A stretch of DNA of 64,000 nucleotides from JBBQYD01 sp942493075 (GTDB lineage Bacteria > Verrucomicrobiota > Verrucomicrobiia > Limisphaerales > UBA8199): contig OW818681.1 in the NCBI GenBank assembly GCA_942493075.1, positions 1,736,001 through 1,800,000 of the forward strand, read 5' to 3'. Shown here piece after piece: positions 17,946-27,251 of the stretch; positions within the stretch are counted from its first letter, which is position 1; each line of letters starts with the position of its first letter. Below the pieces are notes generated by a model, which worked only from the letters and a program-made list of their open reading frames with translations, was not told the DNA's origin and did no database searches. Both the position numbers and the translations under genes were made by a program.

Positions 17946-20303
17946 ATGCTAGTGCAACGCCTGATTACTGCTCTGCTCGGCTTGGTCTCAATTGCCGGCG
18001 CCTTCGCCGCGACCGAGAAAACGCCTTTCGAATCTGTAGATCCAACCATCGGCACTACCCATTGCCGATGGTTTTTCTTTACACCGGGAGCACGACCTTT
18101 CGGCATGGCTAAGCCAGGCCCATGTACGGATGCTCATCTTGGCAATCAGCATGGGTGGGAAGCCGTGGGCTACGACAGCCGCCACGAATCGATCGAGAGT
18201 TTTGTCTCATTCCGGGAGTTCCAGATTGGTGGAATTGCCGTCATGGCCACCAGCGGCGACTTACAGACTGTTCCCGGACGCCTGGATCACCCTGACGAAG
18301 GCTACCGCTCCCGGTTTTCTCACAATGATGAGAAAGCTTCCCCAGGATACTATTCAGTCCTGCTTCGCGATTACGGCATTCAGGCGGAGCTCACCGCGAC
18401 TCCTCGCGTCGCTTTCCACAGATTCACTTTCAATGAATCCAAACCGGGCCATCTGATCTTCGATATAGGCAACAGGCAAGGCGAGAGCGGTCCTGTGCTG
18501 GATAGCTTCCTCCGACGAGTGAGTGAACGGGAGTGGGAGGGATTCGTGATAACACATCCGGTGTACGTTCGTGGCTACCAACCCGGCGCCCAGCTCAAAA
18601 TGTATTTCGTAGCTGAGATGGATCAGACACCGCAAACCTCAGGTGTGTTCCGGGGCACGGATATCACTGAAGGAGGGACCTCTCTTCAGGGGCCAGGGGC
18701 CGGGTTTTTTGCGACGTTCGCACCACAACCGCGAACAGTGGTTGTTAAGGTTGGTCTTTCCTACACCAGCGTCAGCAATGCGCGTGCAAACCTCCGTCAG
18801 GAAGCCGCAGGATTGTCATTTGACGATGCCGTTCGAGCCGCCCGTTCTGATTGGACCTCGCAGCTTGGGCGCATCCAGGTGCAGGGTGGTCGAGAGAGTG
18901 ATCGGATTAAGTTCTACACAGGCCTTTATCACGCACTGCTCGGACGGGGGCTCGCCAGCGATGTCAACGGCGCCTATCCGCGGAACGATGGTGCTGTCGG
19001 CCAGATACCCATGACGAATGGAGTTCCGGCATATAACCATTACAACTCAGACTCGGTCTGGGGCAGCTTCTGGAATCTGAATCAGCTTTGGGCCCTCGCC
19101 TATCCCGATTACCTGAGTGAATACGTCCGTTGCCACCTGGACCATTACCGGGATTGCGGCTGGCTTCCGGACTCGATTGCCGCCGGAAAGTTTGTCTCGG
19201 GAGTGGGGACAGATTTTGCGGGAGTGCTGGTCAGTTCGGCGTATGCGTGGGGCATACGCGACTATGACATCAACACGGCGTTTGCTGCTGCCTTGAAGAA
19301 TGAGACAGGCTGGCAGAACCGCCCCGTGGGTGTGGGTAAAGCGGATTTGAAACCGTTCCTGGAGCGTGGCTATGTACCGTTGATCTACAACGTTCCTGGG
19401 TTCAGCGGGTCAACCGCTGATGGTTCGCAATTCTCTGCCTCCCACACACTCGAGTATTCATTCTCGTCGTTTGCAGTGGCGCAAATGGCTCAGTCCCTTG
19501 GTCGAACCAATGAGTACCAGCAGCTCAGTCAAAATGCGTGGGGTTGGACCAACCTATACGACCCGGAGTTGCAGTTCATTCGTCCGCGGACGTTGGATGG
19601 CGAGTTTATCAAGGAATTCAATCCGTCCAAGCCTTGGGCAGGTTTCCAGGAAGGCAATGCCTGGCAATACACTTTTTATGTGCCGCATCAGTTGCCGGAG
19701 TTGATCAACCGCATGGGCTCGGAGAAGTTCGCTGCGCGCCTGGAGGCCGTCTTCGCGCAAGCAGAGAAAACGGGATTTGGAGGAGGGAAAACGCTCGACG
19801 CATTCTCGGGTTTGGAGAACGTTTACAACCATGGCAATCAACCCAGCCTGCATATTGCATGGCTGTTTAATCAGAGTGGGCGGCCATGGCTGACTCAATA
19901 TTGGGTTCGCAGGATATGCGATGATTTTTACGGCATGGACCGTGTGCATGGATACGGTTTTGGTCAGGATGAGGATCAGGGGCAGTTGGGCGGATGGTAT
20001 GTGCTGGCGGCGCTTGGACTTTTCGATGTCCAGGGCGGTGCAGGCGTGAATCCGACAATGGAGCTGAGCACGCCTTTTTTCGAGAGGATTACGGTACAAC
20101 TGCATCCCAAGTATCACTCCGGGAAGACTTTTGAAATTCGCACTAAGCGCCAGACCCCTGAGGACACCTACATTCAATCGGTCCGCTTGAATGGCGAGCC
20201 TTATGACCAATCCAAAGTGGGATGGAAAACGATCGTCAATGGCGGTGCGTTGGACATTGAGACTTCAAAGACGCCCAATCAGCAACAAAAAGCCGTCAGA
20301 TAG
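17946..20303 (+). CDS. Secreted GH92 alpha-mannosidase
   Basis: 785 residues with a signal peptide (cleavage after AFA, residue ~21). The N-terminal lobe has DPTIGTTHCRWFFFTPGARP and FSHNDEKASPGYYSVLL. The (alpha/alpha)6 catalytic domain has GVGTDFAGVLVSSAYAWG, YNHGNQPSLHIAWLFNQ and, near residue 675, GQDEDQGQLGGWYVLAALG, corresponding to the acid/base-containing end motif of GH92. Family members are calcium-dependent exo-mannosidases acting on N-glycans or yeast mannan. The motif differs from the common GNDDxGQMSAWY form by one inserted residue, so this may be a distinct subgroup. ATG 17946 directly follows the MFS stop codon, indicating coupling. It closes the rightward mannose gene set. 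Confidence 0.88.
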   Translation: MLVQRLITALLGLVSIAGAFAATEKTPFESVDPTIGTTHCRWFFFTPGARPFGMAKPGPCTDAHLGNQHGWEAVGYDSRHESIESFVSFREFQIGGIAVMATSGDLQTVPGRLDHPDEGYRSRFSHNDEKASPGYYSVLLRDYGIQAELTATPRVAFHRFTFNESKPGHLIFDIGNRQGESGPVLDSFLRRVSEREWEGFVITHPVYVRGYQPGAQLKMYFVAEMDQTPQTSGVFRGTDITEGGTSLQGPGAGFFATFAPQPRTVVVKVGLSYTSVSNARANLRQEAAGLSFDDAVRAARSDWTSQLGRIQVQGGRESDRIKFYTGLYHALLGRGLASDVNGAYPRNDGAVGQIPMTNGVPAYNHYNSDSVWGSFWNLNQLWALAYPDYLSEYVRCHLDHYRDCGWLPDSIAAGKFVSGVGTDFAGVLVSSAYAWGIRDYDINTAFAAALKNETGWQNRPVGVGKADLKPFLERGYVPLIYNVPGFSGSTADGSQFSASHTLEYSFSSFAVAQMAQSLGRTNEYQQLSQNAWGWTNLYDPELQFIRPRTLDGEFIKEFNPSKPWAGFQEGNAWQYTFYVPHQLPELINRMGSEKFAARLEAVFAQAEKTGFGGGKTLDAFSGLENVYNHGNQPSLHIAWLFNQSGRPWLTQYWVRRICDDFYGMDRVHGYGFGQDEDQGQLGGWYVLAALGLFDVQGGAGVNPTMELSTPFFERITVQLHPKYHSGKTFEIRTKRQTPEDTYIQSVRLNGEPYDQSKVGWKTIVNGGALDIETSKTPNQQQKAVR

Positions 20304-20332
20304 TCCAGAGGTAATGTGTTTTGAGGAAGAAA

Positions 20333-20410
20333 TGGTCGGGGCGGTGAGATTCGAACTCACGACCTCTTGTACCCGAAACAAGCGCGCTAGCCAGGCTACG
20401 CTACGCCCCG
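20333..20410 (-). tRNA. tRNA-Pro (anticodon CGG)
   Basis: The acceptor stem is CGGGGCG/CGCCCCG, the anticodon arm CTTGT-TTCGGGT-ACAAG gives anticodon CGG, and the T arm is GTGAG-TTCGAAT-CTCAC. A discriminator A and a genomically encoded CCA follow. It reads leftward, in the 386-bp space between the GH92 gene and the hybrid kinase gene. Confidence 0.97.
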
Positions 20411-20689
20411 CACCAGAGCCCGGAGAATGCCTTGGGTTTGGACGGAAAGCAATCAGGAAGTTGCAAATTTTTGCACTTTGCCGTCCAGCAAAGCGGCAGT
20501 TTCTGCCTATCAGATAATGGAATGTCTCACAAACGGACAGCATGGAGGCAACAATAGGCTGGCGTTAGACGTGTAATTTCTCCATAGTCAAATTTGAATG
20601 AACGGGCTACAGAGCGTGGGATTCGGCTCTCTGATCGCTGCAACGCAATGGCATCGCTCATGCTCCTCAGCAAGAGGTCACTGGGCGAA
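20411..20689. other. Intergenic spacer before the hybrid kinase
   Basis: No convincing gene is seen here. The kinase reading frame is open upstream of 20690 as far as an ATG at 20594, but that segment has no family similarity and no ribosome-binding site. The promoter of the tRNA must lie in the 5' part on the minus strand; no clear consensus was recognised. Confidence 0.4.
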
Positions 20690-23600
20690 ATGAACCACCA
20701 TCTGCGGATTTTGCACTTGGAAGACGATCTGGATTATCCGGAATTGTTGCTGGAAATGCTTCGCCAGGACGGCCTCAATGTGTCATCGGTTCAGGTCAGC
20801 ACTGAACCCGAATATGAAGCTGCTCTCAGGCTGCGCAACTTCGACCTCATCCTGGCCGATTTCCGACTCCCCACCTACAGCGGAGAGGAGGCGCTTAAGC
20901 TGGCCCAACTGCTTTGCCCTGATATTCCTTTCATCATCGTTTCTGGCACCATCGGTGAACAGTCCGCCATTAGCAGCCTGCGTGCCGGTGCTACTGATTT
21001 TGTTCTCAAGCAATCCCCTGACCGGATGGGCCCGGCCATTCGCCGTGCCGTTCGAGAGGCCGAGGAGCGGCGGCACCGCCGCCGTGTCGAGACAGAGCTA
21101 ATTAGGCGCGAACAATACTTCCGCACCCTGACTGAGAACTCGCTGGATTTGCTTATCATCATAGACCAGACGGGGGTGCTACAGTATGCAAGCCCTTCAC
21201 TGGTCAGAGTTCTTGGGTATGAGCCGAAGGATCTGATGGGGCAAAGCGTTTTTGCACTTGTGCATCCGGAGGACCTGCCGGGGGTGCTTGGCGAATTTGA
21301 GATCGGTCTGCAGAATCCCCAGCAAACACTCACGGTGCAGTTCAGGGTGCGGCACCAAACGGGGACGTGGAGGCATCTCGAGGCGGTAGGCCAGAACAGG
21401 TTGGATGAACTCAACGTGCGAGGCGTGGTCGTCAATCTGAGGGACATCACCGATCGGAAGTTGGCCGAGGATGAACTAAGGGCCAGTGAGGAACAATATC
21501 GTCTGATTTTCGACGGCAATCCCATGCCGATGTGGGTGTTTGACCACGAGACGTTGCGGATTCTGCAAGTGAACGACGCGGCTGTGCTGCACTACGGGTT
21601 CAGCCGTGAGGAGTTCTTGCAGATGACCATGGATGATTTGCGCCAGGACAAGGATCTGCCGGCGATGGTAGAGTATCTCCACAAGATCCTTTCACCACAG
21701 GCCACTCCCAGCGGATTCACAGGGGTTTGGCACCATCGCAGGAAGGATGGATCGATTGTTGTGGTGGAGCTGAAGTGGAGCGGCATACGGTTCCACGGGC
21801 GCCCAGCCAGCCTCACCATGGTGAATGACATCACCGAGCGGAAACGCGTTGAACACCGGGACGCTTCCCTGAGCAAACTGGGGCAGAGCCTCAGTTCAGC
21901 CACCTCCGCAATGGAAGCGGCAAAAATCATTCATGCGGTGGCAGCGGATTTGTTCCAGATGGATGCCTTCACTCTCAGCGCCTACAGCGCAGAGGAGGAC
22001 CAGCTTCTACCGCTTCTTGATCTGGATAAGGGCTTGGCCTCGTCGCAACTTGGCGCGCCTGAACTCCAGACCCGAAAGCCATCCGGCCTCTGCCGCCGCG
22101 TGATTGAGCATGGAGCAGAGTTGGTGTTGCGCGAACAGGACGATGAACCCGGTGAAGACACGCTGCCATTTGGCGACCGAAAACGGCTGTCGCTTTCCCT
22201 GGTCATGGCACCCATCCGGAGCCGGACAAAGGTCATCGGACTGCTTTCAGTGCAAAGCCACAGCCCGCGGGCTTATGATTACCAGGATCTCACCACGCTC
22301 CAGACCCTGGCGGACCACTGCGGCGGCGCTCTTGAGCGCATTCACGCCGAACAAGCTCTACATGAAACTCAGCAACGGTTCCGTGATCTTTTTGAAGGTT
22401 CCCCCGATGCCGTGTTCGTCGTCGATGCGCGGGGCTGCGTGCTGGATGTAAACCCTGCGGTTTCCGAGCTTCATGGCAACACACGCTCAGAATTGATCGG
22501 GATGAGCCTTGAGCGCCTGATCTCCGCTGAGGTGTGCCGAACACTCATTCAGGGCCTTCCCCAAATGATGCTCAGCCAGGTGCACCAGGCTGAAGGGATC
22601 AGCCGGACGCAGGATGGCCGGGAGGTCCCGGTGGAAGTGCGTGCCAGCAGGATCGCGTATTCTCGCGAGCCAGCGCTGTTACTCCACGTTCGCGATATCA
22701 CGTCTCGCCGCGTCGCACAAGACGCGCTGCGTGCCTCAGAAATGTTGTTCCACTCCGTATGGGACAACTCGGTTGATAGCATGTGCCTGACGGATGAGGA
22801 CGGTCGGATTGTGACCGTTAATGCGGCCTTTTGCAGGCTCATGGGCCTCCCGCGGACTGAGTTGGAGAACGAGTTGTTCACGCGTGTCTTTGCAGATAAT
22901 CCGGAGCGCGAGCGGATGGCAGCGCGTTACCGGCACAATTTTCTGGAACGCGTCACAGAACAACAAGCCGAGCGGCATCATACGCTGTGGAATGGAACGA
23001 ATATCACGCTCGAAGAGACCTATACGTTCGTCGAACTGGATGGGGAACGCTCGTTGCTCCTTGGATTGTTCCGTGACGTAACCGCCGAGAAGAAGCTTCA
23101 GGAACAGCTCCGGCATTCGCAGAAAATGGATGCCATTGGGCAGCTTGCGGGCGGCGTGGCTCACGACTTTAATAACATTCTTACGGTGATTCACGGGCAT
23201 GCGTCGTTGCTTATTTCAGGCGGCATAGTCCAGGGGCCATCGTTGCGATCCTCCCAGCAGATCCTTCAGGCGGCAGAACGAGCAGCAGGGTTGACACGCC
23301 AGTTGCTGACCTTCAGCCGGCGACAGGTGATGCAGTTGAGACGCCTGGATCTTAACGAAGTGGTCAGCAACATGACTCGCATGCTCGGGCGAATCCTCGG
23401 TGAGGATGTGGCCCTGCACCTGCATTTTCTTGGGGAACCCGCTCCCGTGCAGGCCGACGCCGGGATGATGGAACAGATTTTACTTAATCTTGCTGTCAAC
23501 TCACGCGACGCAATGCCCGGCGGCGGAATACTCAATATAAGCATCAGTCGTCCCAATATCGGGCCTGAATACTTGGAGAATCACCCAGAGGCTCACATTG

Positions 23601-24298
23601 GACACCATGTGTGCCTGTGTGTGAAAGACACCGGTTGCGGGATTGAGCCCGAGAACTTGCGGCGCATCTTCGAGCCGTTTTTCACTACCAAACCGATAGG
23701 GAAGGGGACAGGCCTGGGCCTGGCCACTGTTTACGGCATCGTGAAGCAGCATCAGGGTTGGATCGAAGTTGAGAGCCAGCCCGGAAAAGGATCTCTTTTT
23801 CGCGTGTTTCTGCCCTTTACCAATGAGCCGCCTGAGCTCAGTTCCGAAACGCCTTCGTTTGAAGTGCGCGGCGGCACTGAAACCATCCTGGTGGTGGAAG
23901 ACGAGCTTCCCGTCCGCGAGTTGGTGTGCACGTTGCTGGGCTCTCATGGCTACAAGATTCTGGAGGCCGCCTCTGGCGCTGACGCGCTCGAAGTCTGGGA
24001 ACAGCACAAGGCAAAGATCGACCTTGTCCTGACCGACCTTGTGATGCCTGGCCGGCTCAACGGCTATGAGTTGGCCGATAGGCTGCGGCAGGACCGTCCC
24101 AAGTTGAAGGTGATTTTCACAAGTGGCTACAGTGCTGAGGTTGTGGGCGTGGATGTTGCCAGCCAAAAAGGCATTGATTATCTTCAAAAGCCCTATCAAC
24201 CACAGAAACTGGCTTTAGTAGTCCGCGAGTGCCTGGATCATTCGGAGGCACGTAACACGGTGCTCTGCAAGTCTGCCAAGCTGTCTTCGCCGCAGTAA
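20690..24298 (+). CDS. Soluble hybrid histidine kinase, REC-PAS-PAS-GAF-PAS-PAS-HisKA-HATPase-REC
   Basis: 1202 residues from the ATG at 20690, which puts the first receiver domain at the N-terminus (LRILHLEDDLDYPELL; LILADFRLP as phosphoacceptor region). An open frame allows ATG 20594 instead. Then follow two PAS domains (~140-385), a GAF domain (~390-540), two more PAS domains (~555-800), the dimerisation domain with AHDFNN (phosphoacceptor His825), the ATPase domain (NLAVNSRDAMPGGG, DTGCGIEP, GKGTGLGLATVYG) and a C-terminal receiver (phosphoacceptor Asp1116 in VLTDLVMP). There is no membrane segment, so it senses cytoplasmic signals. It precedes rpoN by 101 nt in the same direction. No separate response regulator with an output domain is nearby. 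Confidence 0.9.
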   Translation: MNHHLRILHLEDDLDYPELLLEMLRQDGLNVSSVQVSTEPEYEAALRLRNFDLILADFRLPTYSGEEALKLAQLLCPDIPFIIVSGTIGEQSAISSLRAGATDFVLKQSPDRMGPAIRRAVREAEERRHRRRVETELIRREQYFRTLTENSLDLLIIIDQTGVLQYASPSLVRVLGYEPKDLMGQSVFALVHPEDLPGVLGEFEIGLQNPQQTLTVQFRVRHQTGTWRHLEAVGQNRLDELNVRGVVVNLRDITDRKLAEDELRASEEQYRLIFDGNPMPMWVFDHETLRILQVNDAAVLHYGFSREEFLQMTMDDLRQDKDLPAMVEYLHKILSPQATPSGFTGVWHHRRKDGSIVVVELKWSGIRFHGRPASLTMVNDITERKRVEHRDASLSKLGQSLSSATSAMEAAKIIHAVAADLFQMDAFTLSAYSAEEDQLLPLLDLDKGLASSQLGAPELQTRKPSGLCRRVIEHGAELVLREQDDEPGEDTLPFGDRKRLSLSLVMAPIRSRTKVIGLLSVQSHSPRAYDYQDLTTLQTLADHCGGALERIHAEQALHETQQRFRDLFEGSPDAVFVVDARGCVLDVNPAVSELHGNTRSELIGMSLERLISAEVCRTLIQGLPQMMLSQVHQAEGISRTQDGREVPVEVRASRIAYSREPALLLHVRDITSRRVAQDALRASEMLFHSVWDNSVDSMCLTDEDGRIVTVNAAFCRLMGLPRTELENELFTRVFADNPERERMAARYRHNFLERVTEQQAERHHTLWNGTNITLEETYTFVELDGERSLLLGLFRDVTAEKKLQEQLRHSQKMDAIGQLAGGVAHDFNNILTVIHGHASLLISGGIVQGPSLRSSQQILQAAERAAGLTRQLLTFSRRQVMQLRRLDLNEVVSNMTRMLGRILGEDVALHLHFLGEPAPVQADAGMMEQILLNLAVNSRDAMPGGGILNISISRPNIGPEYLENHPEAHIGHHVCLCVKDTGCGIEPENLRRIFEPFFTTKPIGKGTGLGLATVYGIVKQHQGWIEVESQPGKGSLFRVFLPFTNEPPELSSETPSFEVRGGTETILVVEDELPVRELVCTLLGSHGYKILEAASGADALEVWEQHKAKIDLVLTDLVMPGRLNGYELADRLRQDRPKLKVIFTSGYSAEVVGVDVASQKGIDYLQKPYQPQKLALVVRECLDHSEARNTVLCKSAKLSSPQ

Positions 24299-24387
24299 GG
24301 GTTCTCCTAAGTTGCTGTGCCTCAATGTTCGCACAGATAAAAGCGAAAGTCGTGCCAAGTTCTACTTGTGCCTGTGACTAACCCGAT

Positions 24388-24393
24388 TATGAT
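24388..24393 (+). promoter_or_regulatory. Possible -10 box 6 nt before rpoN
   Basis: TATGAT ends 6 nt before ATG 24400. Initiation at the usual distance would coincide with the start codon, giving a leaderless mRNA. The intervening AGGGG could alternatively serve as a close ribosome-binding site on a longer transcript. The -35 region is poor (TTGTGC at 24366). Confidence 0.35.
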
Positions 24394-24399
24394 AGGGGC

Positions 24400-25905
24400 A
24401 TGGCACATGGGCTACAACTGTCACAGCGCCTGACTCAGTCGCTAGTGCTGGCACCGCAGCTTCAGCAATCGCTGGCGCTGCTGCAGGCCCCTACCTTGGA
24501 ACTTAAGGCCCTTGTTGAGCAAGAACTCCAGCAGAATCCAGTCCTTGAAGAAGCACAAGCGCAGGACGTGGATCAGTCTGACCGAGAGGCGGGAGATAAT
24601 GAAAAAGCCGATCTAGCCCAGGCAGCCGATCCTGCGGAACCCCCCGCCGACCTGGCGTTCGATCCTGCCGAAGAGAAGGCCAGCTCAGAGCCAGTGGATG
24701 ATTTTCAGGCCGAGTTCGAGCGCCTGGTGCAGTTGGACCAGGAATGGCGCGAGCATTTCTCTCCAAACAGCTCGCCGAATCGCGCGACTGCCGAGGATGA
24801 AGAAAGACGGCAGTTCATGTTCGATTCTTTAGTTGCCCACACCTCGCTGCATGAATTGCTTCTGGAACAGTTGCGCGATACCAAGCTTGATGTTGAGAAG
24901 CGGCAATTGGCGGAATGGCTCATTGGGAACCTCGATGATTACGGCTACCTGAAAACAGCCCTGGATGAGGTCAGCCTTGCTACGGGCAAATCCACTGACC
25001 AAGTGCTGGAAGTTCTGCGCGTTATTCAATCTTTTGAGCCGGTTGGGGTGGGGGCTCGTGATCTGCGCGAATGCCTCCTGTTGCAGTTGGAGCGCGATGG
25101 AAAACAGGAAACCCTCGAATACCGAATCGTGAGCGACTTCATGGAAGCTCTGGGGCGGCGCCGCATTCCGGAAATTGCGCGCGGCACCGGCACAGAGATT
25201 GATGAAGTTCAGGATGCCTTGGAGAACATTGGACGCCTGGAGCCTCGTCCCGGTCGCGCTTATCTGGCTGATAATGACCAGTTCGTTCTTCCAGAGGTTT
25301 TTGTGCAGCGCAGCGGGGACGATTTCATCGTCACAAATAACAACGAGCAGATCCCACATCTTCGCATCAGCAATACCTACAAAGATCTGATGGCCAGGGG
25401 AGAGAACTCGCCGGAAGTCCGGAATTACATCCGTGAGAAGATCAGAGCAGGCAAGTTTCTGATCAAAAGCTTGCACCAGCGTCAGCAGACCATTTTAAAC
25501 ATCGCCCGCGAGATCGTGAGCCGGCAGCGTGAGTTCATGGAGAAAGGCGTCTCATGTCTAAAGCCGATGACGATGGTTCAAGTGGCCGAGGTGGTGGGTG
25601 TACACGAAACGACTGTTAGCCGGGCAGTCTCCGGCAAGTACATTCAAACGCCGCAGGGAATCTTCGAGATGAAGTATTTCTTTACTGCGGGGATACAGAC
25701 TTCCAGCGGCGACGGCATGTCCAACACCAGCGTCAAAGATATCATCGATGAGATCTTTAAGGGTGAGAACCCAGCCAAACCACTCTCGGATCATCAGGTG
25801 GTAAAAATGCTTGCTGAGAAGGGCATTGTCATTGCCCGGCGCACAGTGGCCAAATACCGCACGGAGCTCAATATTCTCCCGTCCAACCTGCGCAAGGTTT
25901 ATTAA
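24400..25905 (+). CDS. rpoN: RNA polymerase sigma-54 factor
   Basis: 501 residues with all three sigma-54 regions. Region I (residues 1-50) is glutamine/leucine rich, LVLAPQLQQSLALLQAP and LELKALVEQELQQNP. Region II is acidic (~55-115). The core-binding and DNA-binding parts follow, including a helix-turn-helix TMVQVAEVVGVHETTVSRAV and the RpoN box ARRTVAKYR near residue 480, which recognises the -24 element. Length and order match the family. It directs transcription that needs AAA+ enhancer-binding activators; none is encoded in this window. A good -24/-12 promoter lies before the porin gene at 29127, so at least one nearby target is likely. Confidence 0.96.
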   Translation: MAHGLQLSQRLTQSLVLAPQLQQSLALLQAPTLELKALVEQELQQNPVLEEAQAQDVDQSDREAGDNEKADLAQAADPAEPPADLAFDPAEEKASSEPVDDFQAEFERLVQLDQEWREHFSPNSSPNRATAEDEERRQFMFDSLVAHTSLHELLLEQLRDTKLDVEKRQLAEWLIGNLDDYGYLKTALDEVSLATGKSTDQVLEVLRVIQSFEPVGVGARDLRECLLLQLERDGKQETLEYRIVSDFMEALGRRRIPEIARGTGTEIDEVQDALENIGRLEPRPGRAYLADNDQFVLPEVFVQRSGDDFIVTNNNEQIPHLRISNTYKDLMARGENSPEVRNYIREKIRAGKFLIKSLHQRQQTILNIAREIVSRQREFMEKGVSCLKPMTMVQVAEVVGVHETTVSRAVSGKYIQTPQGIFEMKYFFTAGIQTSSGDGMSNTSVKDIIDEIFKGENPAKPLSDHQVVKMLAEKGIVIARRTVAKYRTELNILPSNLRKVY

Positions 25906-25991
25906 GACGGTTCTTCCGAGAAGTCTTCGTTTCCTTTGTTTTTCTCTCGCAGGTGAGTTTTGCCTCCGCCTCTCGATCCATCGCCGGACAA

Positions 25992-26022
25992 CAAAAACCC
26001 GCCCCACGATAGTGAGGCGGGT
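25992..26022 (-). terminator. Intrinsic terminator of the pilC-like gene
   Basis: On the minus strand ACCCGCC and GGCGGGT (7-bp arms, 12-nt loop) are followed by TTTTTG, beginning 24 nt after the pilC-like stop codon. The hairpin may also stop rpoN transcription from the other side, though without a T-run. Confidence 0.75.
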
Positions 26023-26045
26023 CGCCATGAAGGCCTTGAGTCAGG

Positions 26046-27251
26046 TTACCTTGGAGCAACGATTTCGGACATCTTGAAAATCGGCAGGAACATGCAAATG
26101 ACCATGCCGCCGACAACGACGCCCAGGAATACAATCAGGATGGGCTCAATCAGCGAGGTCAGCCCCGAGAGAATCGTTTCGACTTCCTCATCCAGAAAGT
26201 CGGAGATGCGCTCGAGCATGTTGTCGATCTTACCTGTCTGTTCACCTGCGGTGATCATTCGGATAATCATTGTAGGGAACACAGGGTGTTTTGCGAGGGC
26301 TGATGAAATGCTTTCTCCCTGCTCGATATCCTGTGCAGCCGTTTTGATGGCATTTTCCATCACCATGTTGCCAACCGTCTGGGATACGATTGAAAGCACC
26401 TCCAGAATAGGGACACCGCTACGCACCAAAGAGGCGAGCGTGCGAGTGAAACGAGCCAGGCAGATTTTGTGAGCGATGCTGCCAAAAATGGGCATGCGAA
26501 TGCGGTAAGCATCCCAGAAGAGACGGCCTTTCGGAGTCTTGATGAAATAGAGCCATCCGTAAACCAACCCGGCACCGCCTACCAATATAGCCAGCACATA
26601 GGACTTAACGAATTCGCTCAGGTTGATCAAAAACTGGGTGGGTGCCGGTAATTTGGATCCGAAGCTGGTGAAGATTTCCGCGAACACCGGAACCACCTTC
26701 ACGAGGAGAAAGATTGTGATCAGGATGGCTACAACCGTGACCACGGTTGGATACATCATGGCGGACTTTACTTTTTTACGGAGTCGGGCCGTGTTTTCCA
26801 GGTAGCTGGCCAGGCGCGAAAGAATCTCTGCCAGCAACCCGCCCTTTTCACCTGCGGAACACATGCAGCAGTATAGTTTATTAAAGACCTTAGGGTGCTT
26901 CTGCAGCGCTTCCGAAAAGCTGTCGCCACTTTCTACCCGTGCGCAGACGTCCTTGATTACATCACGCATGACCTTGTTGGTGGTCTGTTCGGCCAATCCT
27001 TGAAGTGATTGAACCATGGCAAGACCCGCATCGATCATCGTGGCTAGCTGGCGGGTGAATATGACCAGGTCGGCTAGTGCGACCTTGCCGCCCCCGGTTC
27101 GACCCTTCTTCGCCATCTTCTCTTGAATCGAAACAACCAGCAGATTGCGATTGAGCAGAAGCGCAATCGCTGCCTGTTCCGTGGCTGCTTCCACAGAACT
27201 CCGGGTTTCCCTGCCGGTGTTATCCCGTGCTACATATACATAAGAGGCCAT
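26046..27251 (-). CDS. Type II secretion / type IV pilus inner-membrane platform protein (GspF/PilC family)
   Basis: 401 residues from ATG 27251. This start gives the family's usual MASYVYVARDNTGRE beginning; a TTG at 27314 with AAGGA just upstream would add 21 residues with no family similarity. Two T2SSF domains are visible, each starting near LVIFTRQLATMIDAGL and LARFTRTLASLVRSGVPIL, each ending in GEKGGLL or GEQTGKID. Three membrane helices lie near residues 170-190, 220-240 and 375-395. The protein anchors the assembly ATPase in the inner membrane. It is isolated from pilB/gspE and pilT genes in this window but sits in a genome with orphan pseudopilins at 8829 and 32264. It has its own terminator. 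Confidence 0.92.
   Translation of the reverse strand: MASYVYVARDNTGRETRSSVEAATEQAAIALLLNRNLLVVSIQEKMAKKGRTGGGKVALADLVIFTRQLATMIDAGLAMVQSLQGLAEQTTNKVMRDVIKDVCARVESGDSFSEALQKHPKVFNKLYCCMCSAGEKGGLLAEILSRLASYLENTARLRKKVKSAMMYPTVVTVVAILITIFLLVKVVPVFAEIFTSFGSKLPAPTQFLINLSEFVKSYVLAILVGGAGLVYGWLYFIKTPKGRLFWDAYRIRMPIFGSIAHKICLARFTRTLASLVRSGVPILEVLSIVSQTVGNMVMENAIKTAAQDIEQGESISSALAKHPVFPTMIIRMITAGEQTGKIDNMLERISDFLDEEVETILSGLTSLIEPILIVFLGVVVGGMVICMFLPIFKMSEIVAPR

Noticed and set aside
20191..20517. Plus-strand open frame across the tRNA-Pro locus, reading GAVRFELTTSCTRN
   Set aside because: This is a familiar false protein made by translating the antisense of a tRNA; the real feature is tRNA-Pro.
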